A stretch of 64,000 nucleotides of DNA from Streptococcus respiraculi (GCF_003595525.1 NZ_CP022680.1:646001-710000), one strand, 5' to 3'; shown: positions 27,142 through 37,482, counted from the stretch's first letter. The notes: generated by a model not told the origin, from the sequence alone. Made by a program: numbers and translations.

Positions 27142-28576
27142 AATCTAATGAGTAGTAATTTCCAGCTGCCTGACCTGAGAGAACCTTGATGCCAGTTTGA
27201 TCTTGTCGTGGGAAGACACGTCCAGAAAATACCTTTTCTCCTTTATTGATGAAAATTTCAAAGACAGATTTGTCAATGAAGATATTGGCAGTTGTTGCTT
27301 GATTGTCAATGTGACACTGACGTTCGGTACCAAAATCAAGGGCGAAAGCTTCTCCGCAGTCCTTGCGGTCAAGCACAATACGTTTGTTTGCAGGGTCAAT
27401 GGTAAGCTTGAGTCCGTGTCCATCAGCATCTGCAAAGAGAACCAAGTCTAAGCTGCTATCTGCTTCTACGGTTAAGGCTAACTCGTAGACATTGTTGGTT
27501 TTTGTTTTTTCTGCAAAGACTTGTGTATCCGTGCGAAGACTGGTAATAGCTTCAACTGGATATTGATAGAGCTTGCCGTCTTTGATGGTCAATTCCTTGA
27601 CGAGGGACAGGCAGCCTTGGTAGTCATAGCGGTCTGTCGGATACTCAACGTCTGGAAGAGCGAGCCAACTGACAGCAAGAGCGCGTCCGTCAGGTGCATT
27701 AAAGGCTTGGGTTGCATAGCATTCAAAACCGTAATCCAACTGCTCAAGGGGAGCTGGATTGACCATAGTCGCTATGTCAGCATTGAAGGCTTGCCCGATT
27801 TTATAGAGGTTTGGATAGATGTTGTCATAATCAAGGACAGCCTTGTCAAGTCCTTGTGGACAATAGAGAAGGACGGGCTGTTTATCGATGAAGACTAAAT
27901 TTGGACATTCCATCATGTAGGCGGTTAAATCGTTGTCGAAGTTCAAGTCAGCGACATAGTCCCAATTTCTGTAGTCATTGTCCACAGCCTTGTAGAGTTT
28001 GATAATTCCTTTTTTATCTAAATTTTGTCCGCCGACAATGGCATAGTAGTCACCTTTGAAGTTGAAAATTTGTGGATCGCGGAAGTGGTCTGTTGTGTCA
28101 AGAGGTTGCTCAATCAAGACCTGATCCATTTTTTCAATCTTCCCATCAGTATCCATGAGGGCACCGATTTGGTAGGGGTGGCGGACCCAATTTTCATCGC
28201 GAACATTTCCTGTATAAAAAAGAAAGAGCTTGTCGCCAAACTGCATGGCAGAGCCAGAATAAGCGCCATGGCTGTCGAGCGCTGTATCAGGATAGAGCAT
28301 GATGCCTGTTGGCTCAAAGTGGACCAGATCGGTTGACTCGGTGTGAACCCATGATTTTAAGCCGTGAGCGGCACCAAATGGGAAATACTGGTAGAAGAGG
28401 CTCCATTTTCCATTAAAATAAGAAAAGCCATTGGGGTCATTTAAGAGGCCGTGGGGAGTCTCAATATGGAAATTCGTTCTCCAAGGGGAGCTTTTGGTGT
28501 TGTTCTTGATGGTTTCAATGTAGTCTGCTGGCCAGTCTGCATAGGCACGGTAGCGTTCTTCGGTGGTGAAGGCCAT
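27122..28576 (-). CDS. scrB: sucrose-6-phosphate hydrolase (GH32)
   Basis: Splits sucrose-6-phosphate from ScrA into glucose-6-phosphate and fructose in the cytosol. 484 aa, no signal peptide. GH32 motifs: LLNDPNG (nucleophile Asp47), FRDPQ and MECPN (acid/base Glu). ATG 28576 follows AAAGGAG. It is only distantly like SusH in this window, which fits the different (phosphorylated) substrate. Transcribed with scrR from the promoter at 28620-28649. Confidence 0.95.
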   Translation of the reverse strand: MAFTTEERYRAYADWPADYIETIKNNTKSSPWRTNFHIETPHGLLNDPNGFSYFNGKWSLFYQYFPFGAAHGLKSWVHTESTDLVHFEPTGIMLYPDTALDSHGAYSGSAMQFGDKLFLFYTGNVRDENWVRHPYQIGALMDTDGKIEKMDQVLIEQPLDTTDHFRDPQIFNFKGDYYAIVGGQNLDKKGIIKLYKAVDNDYRNWDYVADLNFDNDLTAYMMECPNLVFIDKQPVLLYCPQGLDKAVLDYDNIYPNLYKIGQAFNADIATMVNPAPLEQLDYGFECYATQAFNAPDGRALAVSWLALPDVEYPTDRYDYQGCLSLVKELTIKDGKLYQYPVEAITSLRTDTQVFAEKTKTNNVYELALTVEADSSLDLVLFADADGHGLKLTIDPANKRIVLDRKDCGEAFALDFGTERQCHIDNQATTANIFIDKSVFEIFINKGEKVFSGRVFPRQDQTGIKVLSGQAAGNYYSLDYGRKTN

Positions 28577-28619
28577 GTCGTCTCCTTTTATTCTGTTGTC
28601 CGTATTTATTTCTATCGTT

Positions 28620-28649
28620 ATAGTAATATAGTAAACGTTTGCTTGTCAA
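28620..28649 (-). promoter_or_regulatory. scrB-scrR promoter with ScrR operator O1
   Basis: Minus strand: TTGACA (28649-28644), 18 bp, TACTAT (28625-28620). The spacer contains GCAAACGTTTAC (operator core AAACGTTT at 28633-28640), so bound ScrR would sit between -35 and -10. Confidence 0.7.
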
Positions 28650-28692
28650 AAAGCAAGATTTTACTGCTAAAATACAAAAAATAATAAAAACT

Positions 28693-28712
28693 TATGTCAA
28701 ACGTTTGACATA
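28693..28712. promoter_or_regulatory. ScrR operator O2
   Basis: Perfect 20-bp palindrome TATGTCAAACGTTTGACATA. Its right arm contains the scrA -35 (TTGACA). The centre is about 66 bp from O1, compatible with looping between the divergent promoters. Confidence 0.85.
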
Positions 28713-28732
28713 TCATTTAAAAATGGTATAAT
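28705..28732 (+). promoter_or_regulatory. scrA promoter
   Basis: TTGACA (28705-28710), 16 bp, TATAAT (28727-28732), extended by TG at 28724-28725. Confidence 0.85.
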
Positions 28733-28749
28733 AAAAAACGTAGAAAGTT

Positions 28750-28763
28750 TGAAAATGCTTTCA
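28750..28763 (+). promoter_or_regulatory. cre (CcpA) site before scrA
   Basis: TGAAAATGCTTTCA matches the cre consensus except for TG in place of the central CG. It lies about 10 bp after the predicted transcription start, a position where CcpA blocks transcription. Confidence 0.6.
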
Positions 28764-28801
28764 AAAAATGAAAAAATGATGAATTAAAGGAGATTTACTT
28801 T

Positions 28802-30730
28802 ATGGATTACAATAAAGTAGCTAAGGACGTCATTGCAGCAGTTGGAAGAGACAATCTTGTTGCAGCGGCACACTGTGCAACTCGTCTACGCTTAGTTCTC
28901 AAAGACGATTCAAAAGTTGACCAAGCTGCCTTGGATCAGCACGAAGACGTTAAAGGAACATTCAAAGCATCAGGGCAGTACCAAGTCATTATCGGACCTG
29001 GGGATGTGAACTTTGTTTATGCAGAGTTGATTAAAGAAACTGGTCTAAAAGAAGTTTCGACAGATGATTTGAAAAATATTGCAGCTAGTGATCAGAAATT
29101 CAATCCGATCATGGCTTTGATCAAACTGTTGTCAGATATCTTTGTCCCAATTATTCCAGCCCTTGTAGCAGGTGGTTTATTGATGGCATTGCGTAATTTC
29201 TTGACTTCAGAAGGTTTATTTGGTCCTCAATCAATCGAGCAAACTTTCCCAGCTATTCAAGGTGTTTCTGAAATGATTCAACTCATGTCAGCTGCGCCAT
29301 TCATGTTCTTGCCAATTCTTGTCGGAATTTCAGCAGCAAAACGTTTTGGTGCCAACCAATTCCTAGGAGCTGCAATCGGTATGATTATGACTACTCCAGC
29401 TCTTGGTGGCGGAGAAGCCTTCTGGGATATTTTTGGAATGCAAGTTGCTCAGACAAGCTACATCTACCAAGTTATTCCAGTTTTGGCTGCTGTATGGGTT
29501 TTGTCTATCTTAGAGAAATTCTTCCACAAACACTTGCCTGCTGCAGTTGACTTTACCTTTACACCATTGCTATCCGTCATGCTTACAGGTTTCCTAACCT
29601 TCACAGTCATTGGTCCGGTGATGTTATTGGTATCAAATGGTATCACTAATGGAATTGTATGGTTGTATAACACAACTGGTTTCCTTGGTATGACGGTGTT
29701 TGGTGGAACTTACTCCTTGATTGTTATGACAGGACTTCATCAATCATTCCCAGCCATTGAAACTCAATTGTTGACAGCTTTTAATGAAAACGGAACTGGT
29801 TACGGAGACTTCATCTTTGTTGTTGCCTCAATGGCAAACGTTGCTCAAGGTGCAGCAACACTTGCAGTTTGGTTCTTGACTAAAGATTCTAAAACAAAAG
29901 GCTTGACCTCTTCAGCAGCTGTATCAGCCTTCTTGGGAATTACAGAGCCAGCTTTGTTTGGTGTAAACTTGAAATACCGTTTCCCATTCTTCTGTGCCTT
30001 AGCAGGATCAGCAGTCGGAGCAGCTGTAGCAGGGTTGACACACGTTATTGCAGTCTCTCTTGGAGCAGCAGGATTCCTTGGCTTCTTGTCGATTAACGCT
30101 TCTTCTATTCCAATGTACATCGTCTGTGAATTGATTGCTTTTGCAGTAGCCTTTGCCTTGACATTTGCTTATGGTAAAACAAAAGCAGCTGCAGTCTTTG
30201 CAGCAGAAGATACAGCGGCTGTATCAGCAGTATCGGAAGCGCCAGCTCAAGCAGTAGAAGTAGCTTCAGAATCTGTTGAAGAAACCTTTGTTTCACCACT
30301 TTCAGGTGAGGTGGTTGCTCTTGAAAATGTTAACGACCCTGTCTTTTCATCAGGTGCTATGGGGAAAGGTCTTGCAGTGAAGCCGTCTGAAGGTGTTGTC
30401 TACGCACCAGCAGATGCAGAAGTTACGATTGCTTTTGAAACAGGTCACGCTTATGGCTTGAAGACAGTAAGTGGTGCGGAAATCCTTATCCACATCGGCA
30501 TTGACACCGTATCAATGGAAGGTGATGGATTTGAAAAATTGGTCGCAGCAGGTGATAACGTCAAGGCTGGTGCACCAATTGCTAAGTTTGATGCAAGCAA
30601 AATTGCAGCAGCAGGTCTCGATGACACAACCATGGTTATCGTAACCAATACAGCAGACTTCGCAGCAGTTGAAGCACTTGCAAGTGCCACAGTTGCTCAC
30701 GGGGATGCCTTTATCAAAGTTGCAAAATAA
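28802..30730 (+). CDS. scrA: sucrose-specific PTS enzyme IIBCA
   Basis: Imports sucrose and phosphorylates it to sucrose-6-phosphate using phospho-HPr. 642 aa in order IIB-IIC-IIA. The IIB phospho-cysteine is Cys25 ([12 protein letters not shown]). IIC forms about ten membrane helices (residues about 105-465). IIA of the glucose type has its phospho-histidine at His564 ([10 protein letters not shown]). A linker rich in Ala/Val/Glu separates IIC and IIA. ATG 28802 follows AAAGGAG. It faces scrB across the operator region and is followed by its own terminator. Trehalose or beta-glucoside EIIs look similar, but the scrB/scrR/scrK neighbours fix sucrose. Confidence 0.95.
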   Translation: MDYNKVAKDVIAAVGRDNLVAAAHCATRLRLVLKDDSKVDQAALDQHEDVKGTFKASGQYQVIIGPGDVNFVYAELIKETGLKEVSTDDLKNIAASDQKFNPIMALIKLLSDIFVPIIPALVAGGLLMALRNFLTSEGLFGPQSIEQTFPAIQGVSEMIQLMSAAPFMFLPILVGISAAKRFGANQFLGAAIGMIMTTPALGGGEAFWDIFGMQVAQTSYIYQVIPVLAAVWVLSILEKFFHKHLPAAVDFTFTPLLSVMLTGFLTFTVIGPVMLLVSNGITNGIVWLYNTTGFLGMTVFGGTYSLIVMTGLHQSFPAIETQLLTAFNENGTGYGDFIFVVASMANVAQGAATLAVWFLTKDSKTKGLTSSAAVSAFLGITEPALFGVNLKYRFPFFCALAGSAVGAAVAGLTHVIAVSLGAAGFLGFLSINASSIPMYIVCELIAFAVAFALTFAYGKTKAAAVFAAEDTAAVSAVSEAPAQAVEVASESVEETFVSPLSGEVVALENVNDPVFSSGAMGKGLAVKPSEGVVYAPADAEVTIAFETGHAYGLKTVSGAEILIHIGIDTVSMEGDGFEKLVAAGDNVKAGAPIAKFDASKIAAAGLDDTTMVIVTNTADFAAVEALASATVAHGDAFIKVAK

Positions 30731-30737
30731 TCCACGA

Positions 30738-30760
30738 GAAAAAGGCGTTTAGCCTTTTTC
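30738..30760 (+). terminator. terminator after scrA
   Basis: GAAAAAGGC (30738-30746), GTTTA, GCCTTTTTC (30752-30760). Confidence 0.8.
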
Positions 30761-30775
30761 TTACGCCTCAAACTA

Positions 30776-30784
30776 TGGTATAAT
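30776..30784 (+). promoter_or_regulatory. scrK promoter (extended -10)
   Basis: TGG-TATAAT at 30776-30784; no clear -35. No AAACGTTT operator, so scrK appears to be outside direct ScrR control. Confidence 0.6.
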
Positions 30785-30821
30785 AAAGTAGAATAAAATG
30801 ATTCCAAAAGGGAGAAACAAG

Positions 30822-31703
30822 ATGACAAAATTGTATGGAAGTTTGGAAGCTGGCGGGACAAAATTTGTCTGTGCAGTTGGGGATGAGAATTTCCAAGTGG
30901 TTGAAAAAACACAATTCCCAACGACAACACCGTATGAAACAATTGAGCGCACCGTTGAATTTTTCAAACGCTATGAGGACCGTCTAGCAGGGATTGCGAT
31001 TGGATCGTTCGGTCCCATTGATATTGATCAAAATTCAGCAACTTATGGTTACATTACGACAACCCCAAAACCTCACTGGGCCAATATCGATTTGTTAGGC
31101 TTGATTGCGAAAGAATTTAAGATTCCATTTTACTTTACGACAGATGTGAACTCTTCTGCTTTTGGAGAAGCTTTGGTTCGTAAAGGTGTGAACAGTCTCG
31201 TTTACTACACAATTGGAACAGGAATTGGAGCAGGTGCTATCCAAAATGGCGAATTTATCGGAGGAGCTGGTCATACAGAAGCCGGTCATACCTACGTTGC
31301 GCTTCATCCGCAAGATGTGGCAAAAGAATTTACAGGCGTTTGTCCTTTCCATAAGGGGTGCTTAGAAGGACTAGCGGCAGGTCCGTCTTTGGAAGCTCGT
31401 ACAGGAACACGTGGTGAATTGATTGAGCAAAATTCTGATGTGTGGGATGTTCAGGCCTACTATATCGCTCAAGCGGCAGTACAAGCAACATTGATGTACC
31501 GCCCGCAAGTCATTGTCTTTGGTGGCGGTGTTATGGGACAAGAACACATGCTTAAGCGCGTGCGGGATAAGTTTACAGCCTTGATGAATGGCTATGTACC
31601 AACTCCTGATGTGACAGAGTACATCGTGACACCAGCGGTAGCTGAAAACGGATCAGCGACGTTAGGAAATTTTGCTTTGGCTAAACAAATATCTGAAAAA
31701 TAA
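30822..31703 (+). CDS. scrK: fructokinase (ROK family)
   Basis: Phosphorylates the fructose released by ScrB (and SusH) to fructose-6-phosphate. 293 aa from ATG 30822, preceded by GGGAGA; an in-frame ATG at 30798 is earlier than the ribosome site and is not used. ROK features: N-terminal ATP loop YGSLEAGGTKFVCAVG, IGTGIGAGAI, and the zinc-binding HTEAGHTYV plus CPFHKGCLEGLAAGP. The own promoter and terminator make it a separate unit beside scrA. Confidence 0.95.
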   Translation: MTKLYGSLEAGGTKFVCAVGDENFQVVEKTQFPTTTPYETIERTVEFFKRYEDRLAGIAIGSFGPIDIDQNSATYGYITTTPKPHWANIDLLGLIAKEFKIPFYFTTDVNSSAFGEALVRKGVNSLVYYTIGTGIGAGAIQNGEFIGGAGHTEAGHTYVALHPQDVAKEFTGVCPFHKGCLEGLAAGPSLEARTGTRGELIEQNSDVWDVQAYYIAQAAVQATLMYRPQVIVFGGGVMGQEHMLKRVRDKFTALMNGYVPTPDVTEYIVTPAVAENGSATLGNFALAKQISEK

Positions 31704-31710
31704 ATAAATG

Positions 31711-31740
31711 AGAGCTGGATGAGGAGTCTAGCTCTTTTTG
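31711..31740 (+). terminator. terminator after scrK
   Basis: AGAGCTGGAT and AGTCTAGCTCT form an imperfect stem around GAGG, then TTTTT. Confidence 0.7.
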
Positions 31741-32092
31741 TACTGAATTGAAATTCAAAAATAACCAACTTATCCACCATTTACAACCATAAAACATATA
31801 AATTGGTTACACTGAAAAGGTTAAGATAGTGATTTGGTCAGGTTGGAAATACAGTAAGCCGAAGGAGCTACAGACAGAACCGGTGTTCATCAAAGCGACT
31901 GAACGATGTCCTAACCTTTATTTAATTCACTATAGCAATGAAACTCCGAAGGAGGTTGCTTGCGTCTGCACTATCTAATAAAGTATCAGAAAATGTTAAT
32001 GTTGAGAGTAATAGAGTATTGCTATTTTTAAGGGATGTTTTTCTAACAATACAAGTTTTTCCTCTCCTTTTTTGATGAATCTGCTAAGGAGA
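31741..32092. other. gap between scrK and manA with dispersed repeat copy A
   Basis: No gene. 31931-31998 is a copy of a dispersed element also at 43567-43635 and, partly, at 56709-56752 (shared text GCTTGCG...TGC..ACT...AAGTATCA). 31850 also has GGTTGGAAATAC, seen again at 13541 and 56699. AAAGGTTA (31816) can pair with TAACCTTT (31912), and ATAGTGA (31826) with TCACTAT (31927); the order is interleaved, so the two pairings are alternative or form a pseudoknot. Confidence 0.55.
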
Positions 32093-32122
32093 TTGGCATT
32101 TCTCTTCCCTTTCTGCTATGAT
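32093..32122 (+). promoter_or_regulatory. manA promoter
   Basis: TTGGCA (32093-32098), 18 bp, TATGAT (32117-32122), extended by TG at 32114-32115. Confidence 0.7.
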
Positions 32123-32152
32123 AAAAGAAGAATAGAGAAACGAGGAATCATT

Positions 32153-33097
32153 ATGGCAGAACCATTATTTTTACAATCTGTGATGCAGGAAAAAATTTGG
32201 GGCGGAACTAAGCTTCGAGACGAGTTTGACTATGAAAGTCCAAGCGATCACATAGGAGAATATTGGGCAATTTCAGCGCATCCAAATGGTGTATCAACTG
32301 TTAAAAACGGTCTTTATGAGGGGTGGAAATTAGATGACTTATATCGTGAACACCGTGAATTGTTTGCCAATCGAAGAGAAGAGGTCTTTCCGCTATTAAC
32401 AAAGATTTTAGATGCCAATGATTGGTTGAGCGTGCAAGTCCACCCAGATGATGCTTATGGCTTAGCACACGAAGGTGAACTTGGTAAAACTGAATGCTGG
32501 TATGTCCTAGCAGCCGATGAAGGATCTGAGATTATCTATGGACATAAGGCCCAGTCAACAGAAGAACTCCGTAAGAAGATTGAGCAAAAAGACTGGGAAG
32601 GTCTATTGCAGAAAGTTTCAGTCAAGGCGGGTGATTTCTTCTACGTGCCAAGTGGAACGATTCATGCAATTGGAAAAGGCATCATGATTTTAGAAACCCA
32701 ACAGTCAAGTGACACGACCTACCGTGTTTATGACTTTGACCGTAAGGACGATGCGGGTAATCTTCGGGAATTGCATTTGGAAAAATCGATTGATGTCACT
32801 ACAATCGGTGAGCCTGCAAATAGTCGCCCAGTCACGCTTTACGTGGACGATTTGTGTTCAACATTACTCGTTGCCAACGACTTTTTCGGTGTCTACAAAT
32901 GGGAAGTGACAGGGGAAGTCCGCATGAAGCAAACTGCTGATTATTATTTGGTCAGTGTCTTGGCTGGTCAAGGGGAGCTTGGCATTGATGGGCAGACCTA
33001 TCCGATTGGAAAAGGAGACCATTTTATCCTACCGCATGATGTCAAAGACTGGACTCTTAAAGGGCAAGATTTAGAAATCGTTGCTAGTCATCCGTAA
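32153..33097 (+). CDS. manA: mannose-6-phosphate isomerase, class I
   Basis: Zinc enzyme interconverting mannose-6-phosphate and fructose-6-phosphate. 314 aa from ATG 32153 (MAEPLFLQSVMQEKIWGG), preceded by GAGGAA; the longer frame from 32072 lies upstream of the promoter -10. Cupin metal ligands are in SVQVHPDDAY, and the active-site segment GDFFYVPSGTIHAIG is present. It links the mannose PTS encoded at 56.8-59.7 kb to glycolysis. Monocistronic, beside scrK as in other streptococci. Confidence 0.96.
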   Translation: MAEPLFLQSVMQEKIWGGTKLRDEFDYESPSDHIGEYWAISAHPNGVSTVKNGLYEGWKLDDLYREHRELFANRREEVFPLLTKILDANDWLSVQVHPDDAYGLAHEGELGKTECWYVLAADEGSEIIYGHKAQSTEELRKKIEQKDWEGLLQKVSVKAGDFFYVPSGTIHAIGKGIMILETQQSSDTTYRVYDFDRKDDAGNLRELHLEKSIDVTTIGEPANSRPVTLYVDDLCSTLLVANDFFGVYKWEVTGEVRMKQTADYYLVSVLAGQGELGIDGQTYPIGKGDHFILPHDVKDWTLKGQDLEIVASHP

Positions 33098-33114
33098 GTA
33101 GTAAAAAATACAAC

Positions 33115-33151
33115 CCCAAAAAGACCGATGGAGCCTCTGCTTCATCGGTCT
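33115..33151 (-). terminator. hairpin between manA and secA, with its T run on the minus strand
   Basis: AGACCGATG (33122-33130) pairs with CATCGGTCT (33143-33151); AGC/GCT extends the stem. On the plus strand it is followed by AAACTG, not T. On the minus strand it is followed by TTTTTGGGG, a proper terminator for leftward transcription, although no minus-strand gene is near. Confidence 0.55.
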
Positions 33152-33167
33152 AAACTGTCGCTCATTC

Positions 33168-33196
33168 TTGAAAGTAGAGGGGAAACATGCTATAAT
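33168..33196 (+). promoter_or_regulatory. secA operon promoter
   Basis: TTGAAA (33168-33173), 17 bp, TATAAT (33191-33196), extended by TG at 33188-33189. Confidence 0.85.
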
Positions 33197-33237
33197 GAAA
33201 AGAACACAAAAAAGAATCGATACAAGTAAGGAATAAA

Positions 33238-35763
33238 ATGGCAAATATTTTAAAAACGATTATCGAAAACGATAAAGGTGAATTACGAAAATTAGAAAAA
33301 ATGGCGGATAAGGTTATTGCCTATGCAGATGAGATGGCAGCTTTATCAGATGCCGAATTGCAGGCTAAGACAGCAGAATTTAAAGAGCGCTATAACAAGG
33401 GTGAAACTCTTGATGACCTTCTATACGAAGCCTTTGCGGTTGTCCGTGAAGCTGCTAAACGGGTACTTGGTCTTTATCCTTATCCTGTTCAGATTATGGG
33501 GGGGATTGTTCTTCACCATGGGGATGTGCCAGAGATGCGTACAGGGGAAGGGAAAACCCTAACAGCAACCATGCCAGTTTACCTCAACGCCTTGGCTGGC
33601 AAGGGTGTGCATGTTGTCACTGTCAATGAATATTTGGCGAGCCGTGACGCGACAGAAATGGGTGAAGTATACTCATGGCTCGGCTTGTCTGTAGGGATTA
33701 ACTTAGCAGCTAAATCTTCTCTTGAAAAACGGGAAGCCTACAACTGTGATATTACCTACTCAACCAACTCAGAAATCGGTTTTGACTACCTTCGTGATAA
33801 CATGGTGGTCCGCGCAGAAGACATGGTGCAACGTCCGCTTAATTATGCCTTGGTCGATGAGGTTGACTCTATCTTAATCGATGAAGCACGGACGCCATTG
33901 ATTGTATCTGGTCAAACATCTTCGGAGACTAACCAACTCTATTTCCTAGCAGACAACTTGGTCAAATCATTGGATGAGGATGATTACATCATCGATGTTC
34001 CATCAAAGACTATTAGTCTATCGGATTCTGGAATTGACAAGGCAGAAAGCTTCTTCAAACTGAAGAATCTATATGACATTGAAAATGTTGCCTTGACTCA
34101 CTTTATTGATAATGCCCTTCGTGCCAACTATATCATGACCTACGATATTGACTACCTCGTAAATGAGGAGCAAGAGGTCATGATTATCGATCCATTTACG
34201 GGTCGTACCATGGAAGGTCGTCGTTATTCTGATGGTTTGCACCAAGCAATTGAAGCCAAAGAAGGTGTGCCGGTTCAGAACGAATCAAAAACCAGTGCTT
34301 CTATCACCTACCAAAATCTCTTCCGTATGTATAGTAAATTAGCGGGTATGACTGGTACTGGTAAGACCGAGGAAGAAGAATTCAGAGAAATCTACAACAT
34401 TCGTGTGGTTCCAATCCCGACCAACCGTCCGATTGCTCGTATTGACCACGAAGACTTATTATACCCAAGTTTGGAATATAAGTTTAACGCAGTTGTGGCA
34501 GATGTTAAGGCACGCTATGAAAAAGGTCAACCTGTCCTAGTCGGTACCGTTGCGGTAGAAACTTCGGATTACCTTTCAAAACGGTTGGTGGCAGCAGGTG
34601 TTCCCCACGAAGTCTTGAATGCTAAAAACCACTATCGTGAAGCTCAAATCATTATGAATGCTGGTCAACGCGGTGCAGTTACTATTGCGACCAACATGGC
34701 TGGTCGTGGGACAGATATCAAGTTGGGCCCTGGTGTCCGTGAACTCGGTGGACTTTGTGTCATCGGTACAGAGCGCCATGAAAGCCGTCGGATTGACAAT
34801 CAGCTCCGTGGACGTTCAGGCCGTCAAGGAGACCCAGGTGAATCTCAATTCTATCTTTCTTTGGAAGATGATTTGATGAAACGCTTTGGCTCAGAGCGCA
34901 TCAAGGCCTTCATGGAACGTATGAATTTGACAGAAGAAGAATCTGTGATTAAGTCAAAAATGCTCACTCGTCAGGTAGAAGGGGCGCAAAAACGTGTTGA
35001 AGGAAATAACTATGATTCTCGTAAACAGGTCCTTCAATATGACGATGTCATGCGTGAGCAACGCGAAATCATCTACAGTCAACGTCAAGATGTGATTACT
35101 GCGGATCGTGATTTAGCTCCAGAAATCAAGGCGATGATCAAGCGGACGATTGAACGCCAAGTGGCAGATCATAAGGCAGGGAAGCGCGATGAAGCTTTGC
35201 AAGCGATTCTACACTTTGCTCAAATTAATCTTGTCCCAGAAGAGTCTATTAGCCTGGCGGATCTAGAAGGGAAATCAGATCAAGAGATTGTAGCTGATTT
35301 GTACCATCGTGCCTTGGAAGTATACGATAGTCAAGTAGCCAAATTACGCGATGAGGACCGTGTACGTGAGTTCCAAAAAGTCTTGATTCTTCGCGTAGTG
35401 GATAATCGCTGGACAGACCATATCGATATGATGGATCAATTACGCAATGCAGTTAGCCTACGTGGATATGCACAGAACAATCCAGTTGTAGAGTATCAGT
35501 CAGAAGCCTTTGCGACCTTTAAGGATATGATTGCTGCGATTGAGTTCGATGTAACACGTCTCATGATGAAAGCACAAATCCATGACAATATTGAACGGGA
35601 GCGTGCGACTCATGAAGCACATACAACGGCTGTTAAGAATATCGTTCCTGCCCAAGCAGCTTCGAGTGAGCAAGCCAGCTTTGAAGGAGTGGATCGTAAC
35701 GACCCATGCCCATGTCAGTCAGGCAAGAAATTCAAGAACTGTCATGGACGCAAACATGTATAG
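33238..35763 (+). CDS. secA: preprotein translocase ATPase SecA
   Basis: Motor that drives unfolded preproteins through SecYEG. 841 aa, typical for streptococcal SecA1. Nucleotide-binding domain 1 has Walker [12 protein letters not shown] and Walker [20 protein letters not shown]2 contains [13 protein letters not shown] and [13 protein letters not shown]. The C-terminal zinc-binding tip [14 protein letters not shown] is intact, as in canonical SecA; the accessory SecA2 usually lacks it. It is followed by an intercistronic hairpin and then acpS-alr. Confidence 0.98.
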   Translation: MANILKTIIENDKGELRKLEKMADKVIAYADEMAALSDAELQAKTAEFKERYNKGETLDDLLYEAFAVVREAAKRVLGLYPYPVQIMGGIVLHHGDVPEMRTGEGKTLTATMPVYLNALAGKGVHVVTVNEYLASRDATEMGEVYSWLGLSVGINLAAKSSLEKREAYNCDITYSTNSEIGFDYLRDNMVVRAEDMVQRPLNYALVDEVDSILIDEARTPLIVSGQTSSETNQLYFLADNLVKSLDEDDYIIDVPSKTISLSDSGIDKAESFFKLKNLYDIENVALTHFIDNALRANYIMTYDIDYLVNEEQEVMIIDPFTGRTMEGRRYSDGLHQAIEAKEGVPVQNESKTSASITYQNLFRMYSKLAGMTGTGKTEEEEFREIYNIRVVPIPTNRPIARIDHEDLLYPSLEYKFNAVVADVKARYEKGQPVLVGTVAVETSDYLSKRLVAAGVPHEVLNAKNHYREAQIIMNAGQRGAVTIATNMAGRGTDIKLGPGVRELGGLCVIGTERHESRRIDNQLRGRSGRQGDPGESQFYLSLEDDLMKRFGSERIKAFMERMNLTEEESVIKSKMLTRQVEGAQKRVEGNNYDSRKQVLQYDDVMREQREIIYSQRQDVITADRDLAPEIKAMIKRTIERQVADHKAGKRDEALQAILHFAQINLVPEESISLADLEGKSDQEIVADLYHRALEVYDSQVAKLRDEDRVREFQKVLILRVVDNRWTDHIDMMDQLRNAVSLRGYAQNNPVVEYQSEAFATFKDMIAAIEFDVTRLMMKAQIHDNIERERATHEAHTTAVKNIVPAQAASSEQASFEGVDRNDPCPCQSGKKFKNCHGRKHV

Positions 35764-35780
35764 TAAGAAAATATGAGGGA

Positions 35781-35832
35781 GGAGTGAGGGGATCCAGTAT
35801 TCAATCGAATACGGATTGCTCACTTCTTTTTT
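35781..35832 (+). terminator. long hairpin terminator between secA and acpS
   Basis: GAGTGAG...GATCC.GTATTC, AATC, GAATAC.GAT...CTCACTTC then TTTTTT: an imperfect stem of more than 20 bp. It ends 6 bp before the acpS start, so it may partly attenuate acpS-alr and also mask its ribosome site. I see no ribosome site outside the hairpin tail. Confidence 0.7.
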
Positions 35833-35837
35833 GAGAA

Positions 35838-36209
35838 ATGATTGTAGGACACGGAATAGATTTACAAGAAATCGCTGCTGTTGAGGCAGCCATGAACAAG
35901 CACGAACGATTTGCTAGGAAAGTATTGACTGAAAACGAATTGGTGCGATTTGAACAGTTAAACGGTCGTCGAAAGCTGGAATACTTAGCCGGTCGATGGT
36001 CTGCTAAAGAAGCCTTTGCCAAGGCACTTGGAACAGGGATTGGTAAGATTGGATTTCAAGATATTGAAATTTTGACAGATAGCAAGGGTGCGCCCTATGT
36101 CGCCAAGTCCCCTGTTCGAGCCAAGGTTTGGCTCAGTATTAGTCACTCTGCTGGTTTCGTGCAGGCCAGTGTGATTTTGGAGGAAATAGATGAAAGCAAG
36201 CATTCATAG
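35838..36209 (+). CDS. acpS: holo-[acyl-carrier-protein] synthase
   Basis: Attaches 4'-phosphopantetheine from CoA to the serine of AcpP (encoded at 45222, Ser35). 123 aa, normal length. The magnesium-binding [13 protein letters not shown] at the N terminus and [17 protein letters not shown] are family signatures; [14 protein letters not shown] ends the fold. There is no good Shine-Dalgarno before ATG 35838, where a terminator T run lies instead. It overlaps alr by 20 bp. Confidence 0.96.
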   Translation: MIVGHGIDLQEIAAVEAAMNKHERFARKVLTENELVRFEQLNGRRKLEYLAGRWSAKEAFAKALGTGIGKIGFQDIEILTDSKGAPYVAKSPVRAKVWLSISHSAGFVQASVILEEIDESKHS

Positions 36210-37293
36210 ACCGACTAAGATTCAGGTCAACTTGTCGGCTATCTCATATAATGTAGAGCAGGTCAAGCGCCATTTGCCCAAAGAGACCAAGGCTTTTGCG
36301 GTGGTTAAGGCTAATGCTTACGGGCACGGGGCGGTTGCGGTAGCGAGTCATCTAGAAAGTCAAGTCGATGGTTTTTGTGTTTCCAACTTGGATGAAGCCT
36401 TGGAATTGCGCCAGGCGGGCATTTCTCGGCAGATTTTGATTCTCGGTGTGGTGCCAGTAGAGGTTGTGCCACTTGCCATTTCTGAGAAGATTACGCTGAC
36501 AGTTGCGAGCCTAGAATGGGTGGAACAGCTCTTTGGGTGTGGCATTTCCTTGGCAGGTTTGACCGTCCATATCAAAGTGGACACAGGGATGGGTAGACTT
36601 GGTTTTCGGAATTGCCAGTCTCTTAACCAGGCTATAACTGACTTGAGAGATGAGGGCGTGCAAGTCGAAGGTATTTTTACCCACTTTGCAACAGCAGATG
36701 AAAAAGACGATAGTCAGTTTCAGACTCAACTTGCCCGATTCAAAGAAGTACTTGCGACACTAGACCAAGTGCCTACCTGCATTCATGCTAGTAATTCGGC
36801 AACCAGTATCTGGCATGCAGATACAGTTTTTAGTATGGTTCGTCTGGGCAATATCATATACGGTCTCAATCCAAGTGGACATGAGCTAGACTTACTCTAT
36901 CCCGTTCAGCCGGCGTTGCAGTTAACCTCTGAATTAGTTCATGTCAAAGAAGTTGAAGAAAGAAGCAGTATCGGCTATGGTGCGACCTATCATAGTGGAG
37001 AAGCGGAGTATATCGGTACTGTTCCGATTGGCTATGCGGACGGTTTTTTACGTACCATGCAGGATTTTTCGCTCTTGGTTGAAGGAGAGGACTGTCCAGT
37101 TGTCGGTCGGGTTTCCATGGATCAGATTACAATCCGACTACCGAAAAAGTATGCTTTAGGAACGCCAGTGACTCTGATTGGTCAAAGCGGGAATCGTACG
37201 ATTTCCGTGCAGGACTGGGCAGATTATCTAGGCACGATTAACTATGAAGTGGTCTGCACCTTATCAGACCGCATTCCTCGCTATTATGAGTAA
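36190..37293 (+). CDS. alr: alanine racemase
   Basis: PLP enzyme making D-alanine for peptidoglycan and teichoic acid. 367 aa. PLP lysine Lys40 is in [12 protein letters not shown]; the second catalytic base Tyr263 is in [10 protein letters not shown]. The substrate-side MDQITIRLP segment closes the C-terminal beta domain. The start ATG 36190 lies inside acpS, so the two are translationally coupled, a common streptococcal arrangement. A weak terminator follows. Confidence 0.97.
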   Translation: MKASIHRPTKIQVNLSAISYNVEQVKRHLPKETKAFAVVKANAYGHGAVAVASHLESQVDGFCVSNLDEALELRQAGISRQILILGVVPVEVVPLAISEKITLTVASLEWVEQLFGCGISLAGLTVHIKVDTGMGRLGFRNCQSLNQAITDLRDEGVQVEGIFTHFATADEKDDSQFQTQLARFKEVLATLDQVPTCIHASNSATSIWHADTVFSMVRLGNIIYGLNPSGHELDLLYPVQPALQLTSELVHVKEVEERSSIGYGATYHSGEAEYIGTVPIGYADGFLRTMQDFSLLVEGEDCPVVGRVSMDQITIRLPKKYALGTPVTLIGQSGNRTISVQDWADYLGTINYEVVCTLSDRIPRYYE

Positions 37294-37307
37294 AAACCTA
37301 CTATTTG

Positions 37308-37340
37308 CCGATGCAGATGGTCGGTTTTTGCTGTTTTTAT
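37308..37340 (+). terminator. possible weak terminator after alr
   Basis: CCGAT and GTCGG flank a 7-nt loop, followed by TTTTTG and another T run. Only five base pairs, so it may be leaky. Confidence 0.4.
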
Positions 37341-37443
37341 GTACTTGGAATAATCTGGTAATCATCTTACGTTTGGAAATGAAAAAAGTGACATTCAAGG
37401 GTAGTTTTCTTGTGAAGAAAGTATGTTGTCAATCAGAAATAAC

Positions 37444-37472
37444 TTGACAATTTGAGAAAAGGTGAGTACAAT
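37444..37472 (+). promoter_or_regulatory. nagA promoter
   Basis: TTGACA (37444-37449), 17 bp, TACAAT (37467-37472). The remaining bases of 37341-37443 hold no gene. Confidence 0.8.
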
Positions 37473-37482
37473 AAAGACGAGA

